From NCBI RefSeq assembly GCF_009827405.1, contig NZ_WTYY01000001.1, forward strand, positions 434,001-498,000: a stretch of 64,000 nucleotides of DNA. The letters are read 5' to 3'. Of the stretch, positions 18,696 through 28,200 are shown in pieces. A program made the translations under genes and the position numbers. The stretch is from Alteraurantiacibacter aestuarii. Its GTDB lineage: Bacteria; Pseudomonadota; Alphaproteobacteria; Sphingomonadales; Sphingomonadaceae. How positions within the stretch are numbered: the stretch's first letter is position 1; each line of letters opens with the position of its first letter. The notes under the pieces were generated by a model. That model saw nothing but the letters and a program-made list of their open reading frames with translations, was not told the DNA's origin and made no database searches.

Positions 18696-19961
18696 ATGGC
18701 TGAAATCGTCGGCGGGTTCGCCGTTTCACACACGCCCACCATCGCCTTTGCGCAGGATGCGGGCAAACAGAACGATCCGGTGTGGAAGCCGATTTTCGAC
18801 GGGTTCGAGCCGGTCAAGCAGTGGCTCGCGGACAAGAAGCCGGACGTGATCGTCTATGTCTACAACGATCACATGACCTCCTTCTGGATGAAGCATTATT
18901 CGCATTTCGCCATCGGCATTGGTGAGGAATATGCGGCGGCGGATGAGGGCGGCGGGCCGCGGCATATTCCGCCGATCAAGGGCGATCCCGATTTCGCCCA
19001 GCATCTGGCCTTCGGCATGGTGGCCGATGACTTCGACCTGTCCTACTGGCAGGGCATGGGGCTGGACCACGGGGCATTCTCGCCGCTGTCCGTGCTGTTG
19101 CCGCATTCGGATGAGGAGGGCTGGCCGTGCAAGATCGTGCCGCTGCAATGCGGTGTGCTGGAACTGCCGATCCCCAAGGCGCGGCGCTTCTGGGACTTTG
19201 GCCGCAGTCTGCGCCGGGCGATCCAGAATTATCCCGCCGATATCAAGGTGGCGATTGCCGGCACGGGCGGGCTCAGCCACCAGGTGCACGGTGAGCGCTG
19301 CGGCTTCAACAATGTCGAATGGGACCATGAGTTCATGGACCGGCTGGCCAATGATCCCGAAAGCCTGACCCGCATGCCGGTGGGCGAACTGGTCAGGCTG
19401 GGCGGCATGGAAGGCGCGGAAATCGTGATGTGGATGCTGATGCGCGGCGCGCTGGCACCCAAGGTGAAGGAACTGCACCGCAGTTTCTTCCTCCCCTCGA
19501 TGACCTCCATCGCCTCCATGGTGTTCGAGGATGCAGAGCCTGATCCCAGCCCCGAGAGCAAGGAGGAATATGCCAGCCGCATCTACTGGGATGTCGCCCC
19601 GGCGCTGGAACTGGAGGGAACCTATCCCTTCACCATCACCCGCAGCGCCAAGGCGTGGCGGATCAACAACTTCCTCCACAGCATTGTGGAGCCCGCCTTC
19701 CGGGAGCGCTTCAAGAATGATTTTGAGGCGCTGGCTGCGGAATACGCGCTGACCGAGGAGGAGAAGACGATGATCCGCGACCTCGATTGGATCGGCATGA
19801 TCCATTACGGCGTGATCTTCTTCAATCTGGAGAAGCTCGCTCCGGTGGTCGGGCTGGGCAATATCGATGTCTATGCGGCGATGAAGGGGATGAGCGTCCC
19901 CGACTTCCAGAAGACCCGCAATGCCGCGATCAATTACTCGGTCGAGGCGGAGCCGACCTAG
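18696..19961 (+). CDS. second gallate dioxygenase-type extradiol dioxygenase
   Basis: A 421-residue paralogue of the enzyme at 15169, with the same LigB-LigA fusion. His12 (SHTPT), His59 (YNDHM), the LDHGAFSP His, GGLSHQVHG and GAEIVMW are all kept. Clear differences lie in the region after HMTSF (MKHYS versus DHYS), in PHSDEEGWPCKIVP and in the LigA part, so its substrate may differ (for example 3-O-methylgallate versus gallate). GGGGAGAGA lies before the ATG. Its stop TAG overlaps the stop of the converging ABC-F gene. Confidence 0.9.
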   Translation: MAEIVGGFAVSHTPTIAFAQDAGKQNDPVWKPIFDGFEPVKQWLADKKPDVIVYVYNDHMTSFWMKHYSHFAIGIGEEYAAADEGGGPRHIPPIKGDPDFAQHLAFGMVADDFDLSYWQGMGLDHGAFSPLSVLLPHSDEEGWPCKIVPLQCGVLELPIPKARRFWDFGRSLRRAIQNYPADIKVAIAGTGGLSHQVHGERCGFNNVEWDHEFMDRLANDPESLTRMPVGELVRLGGMEGAEIVMWMLMRGALAPKVKELHRSFFLPSMTSIASMVFEDAEPDPSPESKEEYASRIYWDVAPALELEGTYPFTITRSAKAWRINNFLHSIVEPAFRERFKNDFEALAAEYALTEEEKTMIRDLDWIGMIHYGVIFFNLEKLAPVVGLGNIDVYAAMKGMSVPDFQKTRNAAINYSVEAEPT

Positions 19962-21847
19962 GTCAGCGTTTCCAGCTGCTCGCCCAGTTCCAGCCAGGCG
20001 GCTTCGGCAGTTTCCAGCCGGGCGGCCAGCTGGGCGCGCAGCTTCGCCAGCTCTGCGGCTGACTTGCCGCTGAGCCTGCCCGTGGCCGCGGCGGGATCGA
20101 TCAGCGCGGCATCCAGCGCGGCGCATTCGGCGGTCAGGCGGGCAAGATCCTTCTCGGCAGAGGTGATCTGCGCCTTGACCTGCTTGGCCTGCTCCCACGC
20201 CTGTTCCTTTGCCTGCGCGGCGGCCTTGCGTTCCTTCTTGGAAGGCTTGGCCGCGCCGCCCGCTGCGCCGTCGCCCTTGGGCTGGTTCCGGCCGAGCACG
20301 AAGTCGATGTAATCCTCCATCGATCCGTCATAATCGCGCGCGGTGCCGTCATCGACCAGCACCAGCCGGTCTGCGGTCAGCTCCACCATATGGCGGTCAT
20401 GGCTGATCAGGATCACCGCGCCCGAATAGTCGTTGAGCGCCTGCACCAGCGCTTCCCTGGCATCCACATCGAGGTGGTTTGTCGGCTCGTCCAGGATCAG
20501 GATATGCGGCGCTTCATAGGTGATCAGCGCCAGCGCCAGCCGCGCCCGCTCGCCGCCTGACAGCTTGCCGACCATCTGCGTGGCGCGGGCGCCGGAAAAG
20601 CCGAAGCGGCCCAGTTGCGCGCGCACAGCGCCGGGTGTCTGGCCCTTCATGGTGCGGGTCATATGTTCCAACGGAGTATCGTCGCTGGAAAGCTCCTCCA
20701 CCTGATACTGCGTGAAATAGCCGACCTTCATCTGGCGCGAGGTGAAGATCTCGCCTTCCATCGGCGGCAGTTGCGCGGCCAGCAGGCGCGCCAGCGTGGT
20801 CTTGCCATTGCCGTTGCGGCCCAGCAGCGCGATCCTGTCATCGGGATCGATCCGCAGGTTCAGACGCTGCAGGATCGGCTTGTCCTGCGTGTAGCCCACG
20901 GCTGCCAGGTCCAGCGTGATCAATGGCGGCTTGAGTTCGGCGGGATCGGGGAAGCCGAAGCTGAGGCTGGGGTCCTCGATCAGCGCGGTGATCGGCTGCA
21001 TCTTCTCCAGCATCTTGGCGCGCGACTGGGCCTGCCGCGCGGTTGAGGCGCGAGCGCTGTTGCGCGCCACATAGTCCTGCAGCCGGGCCATCTGCGCATC
21101 CTGAGCGGACTTGGCGGCGGCCAGCTGGGTGGCGCGTTCGGCGCGCTGGCGCTCAAAACTGTCATAGGCGCCGGGATACAGCGTCAGCTTGCCGCCCTGC
21201 AGGTGCAGGATGTGATCGACCACATTGTTGAGGAGGTCGCGCTCATGGCTGATCACCAGCAGCGTGGCGGGATAGGACTTGAGGAAGTTCTCCAGCCACA
21301 GCGTGGCTTCCAGATCGAGGTGGTTGGAAGGCTCATCCAGCAGCAGCACATCGGGCTGGGAGAACAGCAGGCTGCCCAGCGCAACGCGCATCTTCCACCC
21401 GCCGGAGAAACTGTCGAGCGGCTGCTCCTGCATTTCCTCGTCAAAACCAAGGCCGATCAGGATGCGCGATGCGCGCGCAGGCGCGGTGTAGGCATCGATC
21501 GCGATCAGCCGCTCATACAGGTCGCCCAGAAGCTCAGGATCTTCGCAATTCTCGCTCTTTTCGAGAAGCTCCAGCCGCTCGACATCGGCGGCCAGCACGG
21601 TTTCCAGCGGCGTGGCGCTGCCGTTGGGCGCTTCCTGCGCAATATATCCCAGCCGCGTGCGGCGCGGCATCTCAACGGAACCTTCGTCACCCTCGATCTC
21701 GCCAATGATGGCTTTCATCAGTGTGGACTTGCCCGCACCATTGCGCCCGATCAGCCCCACGCGCCCGCCGGGCGGCACGGCGGCAGTCGCGCGATCAAGG
21801 ATGGTACGTCCGCCAAGACGCACAGTGAGGCCGTTGATTGTCAGCAT
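19958..21847 (-). CDS. ABC-F family ATPase
   Basis: A 629-residue protein with two ABC ATPase domains and no membrane part. Walker A motifs are GRNGAGKST near 36 and GRNGNGKTT near 340; signature motifs are SGGWKMR near 148 and SGGERARL near 428; both are followed by LLDEPSNHLD and ILDEPTNHLD. A linker (about 240-300) and a C-terminal Lys/Glu-rich coiled coil (about 530-629) are characteristic of the Uup/YheS branch, which acts on ribosomes. The start at 21847 is MLTINGL. It converges on the second dioxygenase gene. Confidence 0.93.
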   Translation of the reverse strand: MLTINGLTVRLGGRTILDRATAAVPPGGRVGLIGRNGAGKSTLMKAIIGEIEGDEGSVEMPRRTRLGYIAQEAPNGSATPLETVLAADVERLELLEKSENCEDPELLGDLYERLIAIDAYTAPARASRILIGLGFDEEMQEQPLDSFSGGWKMRVALGSLLFSQPDVLLLDEPSNHLDLEATLWLENFLKSYPATLLVISHERDLLNNVVDHILHLQGGKLTLYPGAYDSFERQRAERATQLAAAKSAQDAQMARLQDYVARNSARASTARQAQSRAKMLEKMQPITALIEDPSLSFGFPDPAELKPPLITLDLAAVGYTQDKPILQRLNLRIDPDDRIALLGRNGNGKTTLARLLAAQLPPMEGEIFTSRQMKVGYFTQYQVEELSSDDTPLEHMTRTMKGQTPGAVRAQLGRFGFSGARATQMVGKLSGGERARLALALITYEAPHILILDEPTNHLDVDAREALVQALNDYSGAVILISHDRHMVELTADRLVLVDDGTARDYDGSMEDYIDFVLGRNQPKGDGAAGGAAKPSKKERKAAAQAKEQAWEQAKQVKAQITSAEKDLARLTAECAALDAALIDPAAATGRLSGKSAAELAKLRAQLAARLETAEAAWLELGEQLETLT

Positions 21848-21929
21848 GGCGGCGCCCCTAACAGGGGTGGAGCGAGAATTGTAGCGCAATGTGAAGCATC
21901 CCGACTGCAAATCCCCATGTACAAAAAAT

Positions 21930-21970
21930 TTGACAGTCGAATATTTTTGACTATGTTAAAGATATTCGAC
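21930..21970 (+). promoter_or_regulatory. promoter with embedded 9-bp inverted repeat (likely operator)
   Basis: A -35 box TTGACA at 21930-21935 and a -10 box TATGTT at 21952-21957 are spaced by 16 bases in an AT-rich patch. A perfect inverted repeat, gtcgaatat (21936-21944) and atattcgac (21962-21970), spans the -10 box with a 17-base gap. The second gene of the operon encodes an XRE-type repressor, so autoregulation is likely. Confidence 0.7.
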
Positions 21971-21991
21971 ATTGGAAAGAGGAGTTCGCAA

Positions 21992-22408
21992 ATGTCCTTC
22001 AGGGAAAAATCCGCATGGGCGATGGCGCTGATCATGGCTCTCAACGGCCTGCTTTTTCTCGGTCTGGCCCGGTTGATTCCGGCCGATGCGCCGGGGCAGG
22101 TGCAGCTGGTGGCTTTCGTACCGTTCGTGGCGGCGGTGATCATCGGCTCAATCGTGGTGCAGGTAGTCCTGGCGATCTATTCGCCGCGCGACGCGCAGCG
22201 TCCTGCCGATGAGCGCGAGAGGGCGGCGATTGCGGTTTCGGGCAACTGGTCGGGCATCGTGCTGGGCGTTGGCGTGGTGTGCGGCATCCTCGATTATCTG
22301 TGGTGGGGGCAGGGCAACCGCCTGTTCTTCTTCGCCATCGGATCGCTGATCGTGGCGCAGGTGGCGGAATATGTGTTCCAGATCATCCTGTTCCGCCGGG
22401 GGGTGTGA
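21992..22408 (+). CDS. four-helix membrane protein paired with an XRE regulator
   Basis: A 138-residue integral membrane protein with four predicted helices (about 10-30, 40-65, 85-105 and 112-132). The overall layout and pairing with a tiny HTH regulator match the DUF2178-like membrane protein/regulator pairs common in bacteria. ATG 21992 has AAGAGGA at 21977-21983; codons upstream of it overlap the promoter. The next gene starts three bases after its stop. Function unknown. Confidence 0.8.
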   Translation: MSFREKSAWAMALIMALNGLLFLGLARLIPADAPGQVQLVAFVPFVAAVIIGSIVVQVVLAIYSPRDAQRPADERERAAIAVSGNWSGIVLGVGVVCGILDYLWWGQGNRLFFFAIGSLIVAQVAEYVFQIILFRRGV

Positions 22409-22411
22409 TCG

Positions 22412-22627
22412 ATGGGCAAGGCTCCCCCCATCACCAACCGCGTGCGGGACCTGCGCGAGGCGCATGGCGGGATGAGCCAGCAGGCGCTGGCCGATGCCAT
22501 CGGCGTCACCCGCCAGACGGTGATTGCGATAGAGCTGGGCAAATATTCGCCCAGTCTGGAAAGCGCCTTTCGTATCGCCCGCACCTTTGGCGTGGGGGTG
22601 GAAGATGTGTTCGGCTGGGAAGGCTAG
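22412..22627 (+). CDS. small XRE-family HTH transcriptional regulator
   Basis: A 71-residue protein that is nothing but a Cro/CI-type helix-turn-helix domain: VRDLREAHGGMSQQALADAI, then GVTRQTVIAIELGKYSPSL and a C-terminal helix with FRIARTFGVGVEDVF. This is the YozG/YgzD-like class of regulators paired with membrane proteins. It starts three bases after the preceding gene. It probably represses its own operon through the 9-bp inverted repeat at 21936-21970. Confidence 0.92.
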   Translation: MGKAPPITNRVRDLREAHGGMSQQALADAIGVTRQTVIAIELGKYSPSLESAFRIARTFGVGVEDVFGWEG

Positions 22628-22661
22628 GCGCGCCCGGGCTCTGGATCAGCCAGCCCTCGGA

Positions 22662-23252
22662 TCATGCGGTCTGGCTGGGTTCTGCTTCGGGATCGATGAT
22701 CTTGCAGCCATGATCATCGGTCTTGCGAAAGCCCCACAGGGCCATCTGGTAGATCGGCTCCTGCCATTGTTCGAACACCGCGACACCGGGCAGAAGCGTG
22801 CACACGCTGGTACGCTCCGGCCCCGCGCCGATGGCGACTTTCAGCGCCGCATAATCCAGCGCTGCGGGATATTTGCTCAGGACGGTGAGCATGATCTGCC
22901 CGCGCTCGACTGCGCTCAAGGAAAAGCTGATCTGGTTTTCGGCCAGACTGCCATCGCGTGACGCAGCGCCCGTGCTGATCAGGAACGGGACCAGCAGGCC
23001 TTCGACCTCAACAAGTTCTATGGTGATGGCTTCGCCCGGTGTGATCATCACATTGCCCTGCGACAGGAATGGCAGGGTGATGTCGGCATCAACCTCCACA
23101 ACTTCCCCATCGGGAGTTTCGAAGCTGAATTGCGTGATCGTGCGGCACATGCCCTCGATTTCGCAGGGATCGACCGTTTGAACCGGTTCTCCCCCCTGCG
23201 CTGCCTGCGCGGAAGCTGCGGCCAGGAGCATCGGTGCCAGCAGGGTGATCAT
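22662..23252 (-). CDS. secreted protein of unknown function
   Basis: A 196-residue protein with a signal peptide (residues about 1-19, AQAAQ cleavage). The mature part is predicted mainly beta, with Cys in DPCEIEGMCRT and two further Cys (SVCTLLPG and HGCKIID), which may form disulfides. The ATG at 23252 has AAGGA in good spacing. No family recognised. It is separated by 38 bases from the DoxX-like gene upstream and reads in the same direction. Confidence 0.75.
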   Translation of the reverse strand: MITLLAPMLLAAASAQAAQGGEPVQTVDPCEIEGMCRTITQFSFETPDGEVVEVDADITLPFLSQGNVMITPGEAITIELVEVEGLLVPFLISTGAASRDGSLAENQISFSLSAVERGQIMLTVLSKYPAALDYAALKVAIGAGPERTSVCTLLPGVAVFEQWQEPIYQMALWGFRKTDDHGCKIIDPEAEPSQTA

Positions 23253-23290
23253 CGGCAATTCCTTCTCATTCTTCGAACATCAGCGGTGGA

Positions 23291-23683
23291 TCAGCGCCGG
23301 AAGGGCCAGTCCACCACCCGGCCAGTCCACAAGGCCAGCCAGATGATCAGCGGCTGCGCGATCATCCGCGGGATATGATAGGCCAGGCCAAAGCCGCCAT
23401 CGGCAGAAGCCAGGTCCATCATCATGTGATTGATATTGGCCGGCCACACGCACAGCGCATACAGCGCCAGGCCAATCGCTCCTGCCCGCCGCAATGGCGC
23501 GGAGATCGGCTGGGCCAGCGCCGCTGCACCCAGCAATTCCGCAATACCGGTCCACAGCACAACTTGCTCGGGCCAGGGTATCATCGGCGGCATGATCTGC
23601 AGGAATGGAGCGGGCGTGGCGATGTGGGCATAGCCGGTATAGGCATAGAAGATGGCCAGCAGCCAGCGCAGGGCCGTACGCAT
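23291..23683 (-). CDS. DoxX-like membrane protein
   Basis: A 130-residue membrane protein with four hydrophobic segments. The pattern FYAYTGYAHI, ending the first helix with P-rich MPPMIPWPEQVV, then a second helix GIAELLGAAAL and NINHMMMD fits the DoxX/COG4270 family. The ATG at 23683 begins MRTALRW. It follows the DUF985 gene by 16 bases, so the minus-strand genes 24859 to 22662 likely form one transcript. Function unknown. Confidence 0.85.
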   Translation of the reverse strand: MRTALRWLLAIFYAYTGYAHIATPAPFLQIMPPMIPWPEQVVLWTGIAELLGAAALAQPISAPLRRAGAIGLALYALCVWPANINHMMMDLASADGGFGLAYHIPRMIAQPLIIWLALWTGRVVDWPFRR

Positions 23684-23699
23684 CACAAGCTTGTGCGGA

Positions 23700-24158
23700 T
23701 CATTGGCCGGGCCGCCAATGGGCATCGGCCAGAGTGAACCCGGCGAAATCGAAGGCCGGGGCGACCACGCAGCTGACCAGCGTATAGCCATGCGGACCAT
23801 TCACAGGTTCGGCCGCCTGCCATTCATGCGGAGCGATCACATGCTGCGGGCTGTGGCCTGCCAGAATATCTGCGCCAAGAGTGACCTGCTGAACCGGTCC
23901 GGCATCGGTTGCCGCCAGCGACAGCAGCAGCGGATCGCCCGCGTGCCACAGCCAGATCTCCGCCGCATCGACCTTGTGCCAATGGCTGCGTTGTCCGGCT
24001 TCGAGCAGGAAATGGATCGCCGTCGCCTGCGCCCGCTTTCCCGCCTCTGCATCGGCGCGCCATGTCTCCCGGTACCAGCCGCCTTCGGGATGGGGGGCAA
24101 GGTTCAGCGCCTCTATCAGCGCCGGGGCGGCCTGAATCTGATCAGTCTCCTCACTCAT
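23700..24158 (-). CDS. cupin DUF985-family protein
   Basis: A 152-residue single-domain cupin of the DUF985 type. Typical segments are LNLAPHPEGGWYRETWR, ATAIHFLLEAGQRSHWHKVDAAEIW, and the C-terminal GYTLVSCVVAPAFDFAGFTLA. Such proteins bind metal or sugar ligands, but their reaction is not established. Its ATG overlaps the TGA of the DUF427 gene (ATGA), which indicates translational coupling. Confidence 0.9.
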   Translation of the reverse strand: MSEETDQIQAAPALIEALNLAPHPEGGWYRETWRADAEAGKRAQATAIHFLLEAGQRSHWHKVDAAEIWLWHAGDPLLLSLAATDAGPVQQVTLGADILAGHSPQHVIAPHEWQAAEPVNGPHGYTLVSCVVAPAFDFAGFTLADAHWRPGQ

Positions 24159-24445
24159 GCCTCACGCACTTCCACGCCCTTCCAGAAGGCGATGCGGTCC
24201 TTGATCTCGATCGCGGCCTGTCTGGGGTCGGCATAATACCACGCGGCATCGGTGTTGCGCGCGCCGTCGACCACCAGCGAGTAATAGCTGGCATCGCCCT
24301 TCCACGGGCAGTGGCTGGTGGTCTGGCTGGGATGGAGCAGCCCGGCATCAACGGCCGCGGGCGGGAAATAGTGATTGCCCTCCACAACCACGGTATCATC
24401 GCTGCGGGCGATTACCTTGCCATTCCAGATTGCCTCGATCGCCAT
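24155..24445 (-). CDS. DUF427-family protein
   Basis: A 96-residue protein of the DUF427 family. Diagnostic features are WNGKVIARSDDTVVVEGNHYFP, SHCPWKGDASYYSL and a closing AWYYADP followed by IKDRIAFW. The conserved Cys-Pro-Trp-Lys block is intact. Many sphingomonads carry this gene near small redox or cupin proteins, as here. The start at 24445 is MAIEAIW. Function unknown. Confidence 0.93.
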   Translation of the reverse strand: MAIEAIWNGKVIARSDDTVVVEGNHYFPPAAVDAGLLHPSQTTSHCPWKGDASYYSLVVDGARNTDAAWYYADPRQAAIEIKDRIAFWKGVEVREA

Positions 24446-24463
24446 CGCTATCCTCCCTTGCGC

Positions 24464-24859
24464 CTATTGCGGCCCCAGTCCGAATTCCTGCCGTTCGCGG
24501 TTGATGTAGGGGCGGCACAGATCCCCGATCTGCAGGATATAGACTGCGACCGGGGAGAAGCGCGCATATTGTTCCTGATCATAGGCTGCGGTGATCTGCG
24601 CGGCCAGAACGGCAGCATTCACCCGCTGTTCGATCAGGCAGCGGGTGCGCCCGCGCTTGGCCAGTGCCTCGGTCAGGGAATCGTCGACGAAGAAATAGTT
24701 CAGGCTGTCATTGAGGCCCTGCACATACGCCGCCTTCGCTTCGGGTGTCAGCGCCAGCCAGCCGCCGCGTGTGTTCACAAATCCTTCCGCCTGGGCAGGA
24801 AATGCAGTCATCAGGCCAAATGCCGCCAGCGCAATTCCAAAGCCACCTATTTTACGCAT
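24464..24859 (-). CDS. secreted protein of unknown function
   Basis: A 131-residue protein with a signal peptide (MRKIGGFGIALAAFGLM, cleavage after QA-E about residue 25). The mature part is helical and contains Cys in TRCLIEQRV and DLCRPYI. ATG 24859 is preferred because it starts the signal peptide and has GGGAATGG upstream; in-frame ATGs at 24868 and 24874 are possible. It lies 18 bases before the DUF427 gene in the same direction. No family recognised. Confidence 0.7.
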   Translation of the reverse strand: MRKIGGFGIALAAFGLMTAFPAQAEGFVNTRGGWLALTPEAKAAYVQGLNDSLNYFFVDDSLTEALAKRGRTRCLIEQRVNAAVLAAQITAAYDQEQYARFSPVAVYILQIGDLCRPYINRERQEFGLGPQ

Positions 24860-24874
24860 GTTTACCATTCCCAT

Positions 24875-25234
24875 TTACCCTGAATTCAGGATGACCTCTT
24901 CCCAGAGCCAAAGCCTTGGTTAGCACCATCGCAACAAACTGTTTTGATTCAAGACTTCTCTGCCCTCCAACCTTGACTCTCGTACCCGAACGATAAAGTT
25001 AGAGGATAACAGCAGGTTCATGATATGATTCGATTTGAACTATGTTGATTTGCCTTATTGAAGCAGGCAACTGGGGAACAGGGGGAGACTAGACCAATCG
25101 TTAACTAGCAGCCGGATTGTGGTGACGTGGTGCTTTGGGGCACGCGCTTCCGCATGAGAGCAGTTGAAAAATAAGGTGTGGGATCACGCAATCCAGCCAG
25201 CGAGGGTCTGTGTCTTTTTGTATTGGAGATTGAA
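24875..25234 (+). promoter_or_regulatory. intergenic promoter region before the adhesin
   Basis: About 360 bases without a gene, lower in GC than the coding DNA around it. It must carry the divergent promoters for the secreted protein on the left and the adhesin on the right. Several AT-rich patches (around 25020-25060 and 25100-25110) could be -10 regions, but I cannot pick one. The ribosome site TTGGAGAT lies at 25223-25230, eight bases before the adhesin start codon. Confidence 0.5.
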
Positions 25235-28200
25235 ATGAATAGCGTCAGAAAATCGATACTTTGCGGTACAGCACTGTCCGCAATTGCCTTTGCTGCTCCT
25301 GCCCAAGCGCAGATTGTTACGATTGGCGGTCAGACCGTCGAAGTGACCAGCCCGGCTGGCGACAGCCCCAACAACGGCGGCACTCTTGATACCAACGGCG
25401 CCAATATCGAAACCGGCAGCGGCAGCATCTTCACCCAAGGTGGTGACGTCAATGCCCTCAACTTGAACGCACAGAACATTGTGTATGCCGCCAATGACGT
25501 GAACGCGGGCGACGATGTCAACGCGGTCAACGATGTGAACGCTGGCGTCAATGTTATCGCTGGCAATCTGGTCCAGGGTGCCAATGTTCAGGCCATCGGT
25601 ACCGTTTCGGGTGCATCGGGCAGCTTTGGCACCGTGAGTGCGACCACTGTCAGTGCAACCGGCGCCGTGAGCGGCAGCTCTGTCACTACGACGGGCAATG
25701 TGAGTGCTGGCAACGATCTGTTTGTTGGCAGCAGCGCCTATGTGACCAACAGCGTCCAGGTGGGCCAGAACGTCCTCGTCGATGGTTCGGCCATCGTCCA
25801 GAATACGGTCCAGGGCCAGAATGTTGACGCTCTTGTCGATGTGTCCGCAGTGGTGGACGTGAACGCCGGTAACGACGTGAACGCAGGCAATGACGTCAAC
25901 GCCGATGTCGATGTCAATGCCGGTAACGACGTGAACGCCGACAATGACGTGAACGCTGCCAATGACGTCAACGCCGATGTCGACGTCAATGCCGGCAACG
26001 ATGTGAACGCCGTGAATGACGTGAATGCAGGCGGAGATGTCAATGCCACCAATCTGGTCGCATCGGGCGACGTGTCTGGCACCAATGGCACTTTCACGAC
26101 TGATGTGACGGCAGGCAACAATGTCAGTGCAACCAACAATCTGGTCGCCGGCAATGACGCCAACATCACCAACAACGCCAACGTGGGCGGCGATCTGAAC
26201 GTGACGGGTGCCAGCAACTCCAACGGCATCAACAACACCGGCAATATCGCAACCAACAGCCTGTCGGGCGTGGGTGGCGTGCTGACAATCGACGCCGACA
26301 ATGCGGCTGGTGGCAGCTATATCGAGGTCACCAATGACGACCTCATCCTGCACGGTGGCACCACCTCAACCAATGTTGTGGTCAACAACGATGGCGTGAC
26401 TGTCAGCGATTCCGTCAACGGCACCACCTTCACTCTGGATGATGCCGGTAACGGCACCTTCACCGGTGACGTGAATGCGGTCAACGTGGCGGCATCCAAC
26501 GATCTGTTCGTTGGCACCAGCGCCTATGTCACGGATACCGTGGTGGTCGGCAATAACGTGCTCGTGAATGGCTCGGTCATCTCGCAGGCAACCGTACAGG
26601 GCGAAAATGTTGACGCCGTGGTCGATTTGTCTGCGGGCGTGGATGTGAACGCCGGAAATGATGTGAATGCGGGCAATGATCTGAACGCCGTTGTCGACGT
26701 GAACGCAGGCAACAATGTCAACGCAGCGGTCAACATGACTGCGGGTAACAACGTTGCCGCCGGCAACAACATTACCGCTGGCAACAATCTGCGCGCACTC
26801 AATGACGTGATCGCCGTGAACAACGCCGAAATTGGCGTGGATGTGAACGCCGGTAACGATGTGAATGCTGGCAACGATGTGAACGCGGTTGCCGATGTCA
26901 CCGCAGGCAACGACCTGAACGCTGGCAATGACGTGAACGCAGTCGTCGATGTGAATGCCGGAAACGACCTGAACGCTGGCAATGACGTGAACGCAGTCGT
27001 CGACGTGAACGCCGGTAACGACCTGAACGCTGGCAATGACGTGAATGCCGTTGTCGATGTGAACGCCGGCAACAATGTCAACGCAGTGGTCAACATGACC
27101 GCTGGCAACAACATTACCGCTGGCAACAATCTGCGCGCACTCAATGACGTGATCGCCGTGAACAACGCCGAAATTGGCGTGGATGTGAACGCCGGCAATG
27201 ACGTGAACGCTGGCAACGATGTGAACGCCGATGTCGATGTGAACGCCGGTAACGACGTGAACGCTGCGGTCGACGTGAATGCGGGCAATGACGTGAACGC
27301 TGCGGTCGACGTGAACGCAGGCAACAACGTGAACGCTGCGGTGAACATGACCGCTGGCAACAACATCACCGCAGGCAACAACGTGCGGGCGCTCAACAAC
27401 GTGATCGCCGTCAATGACGTGGATGCTGGTGTCGATGTGAACGCCGGTAACGACGTGAACGCTGGCAATGATGTGAACGCCGATGTCGATGTGAATGCAG
27501 GCAATGACGTGAACGCTGCGGTCGACGTGAACGCGGGCAACAACGTGAACGCTGCGGTGAACATGACCGCTGGCAACAACATCACCGCAGGTAACAACGT
27601 GCGGGCGCTCAACAACGTGATCGCCGTCAATGACGTGGATGCTGGTGTTGATGTGAACGCCGGTAACGACGTGAACGCTGGCAACGATGTCAACGCTGAC
27701 GTCGATGTGAATGCCGGCAACAACGTAAACGCAGCAGTGAACGTGACTGCCGGGAACAACGTTACCGCCGGTAACAACCTGCGCGCGCTCAACAATGTGA
27801 TCGCCGTCAACGATGTGATTGCAGGCGGCGACGTGTTTGCCACCAACGCCACGCTCACGGGCAATGCCACCATCGGCGCTGACCTTGCCGTGGCTGGCAA
27901 TTCCACCATGGCTGGCACGCTGACCGTCACTGGTCTCACGTCGGCCAATGGCGGCATCGTCACCAATGGCGCTTCGATCAATGCCGGTTCGGGAACGATC
28001 TCGACCACCGGTAGTGTCAATGCAGGTACGCTGGCAGTGACCGGCGGCGCCACGATCGGTGCAGACCTTGCGGTAGGCGGCAATATCTCCTCGGATGGTA
28101 ACATCACCACCACCGATGGCGATATCGTCACCGTCAATGGCAATGTCAGTGCCGGTTCGATCACCCTCAACGGCGCCAATGGCCGTATCACGGGCGTCTC

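Noticed and set aside
25840..27830. Possible CRISPR array because of regular repeats
   Set aside because: Units are 18-bp codon blocks without unique spacers and translate into one continuous protein; no cas genes.
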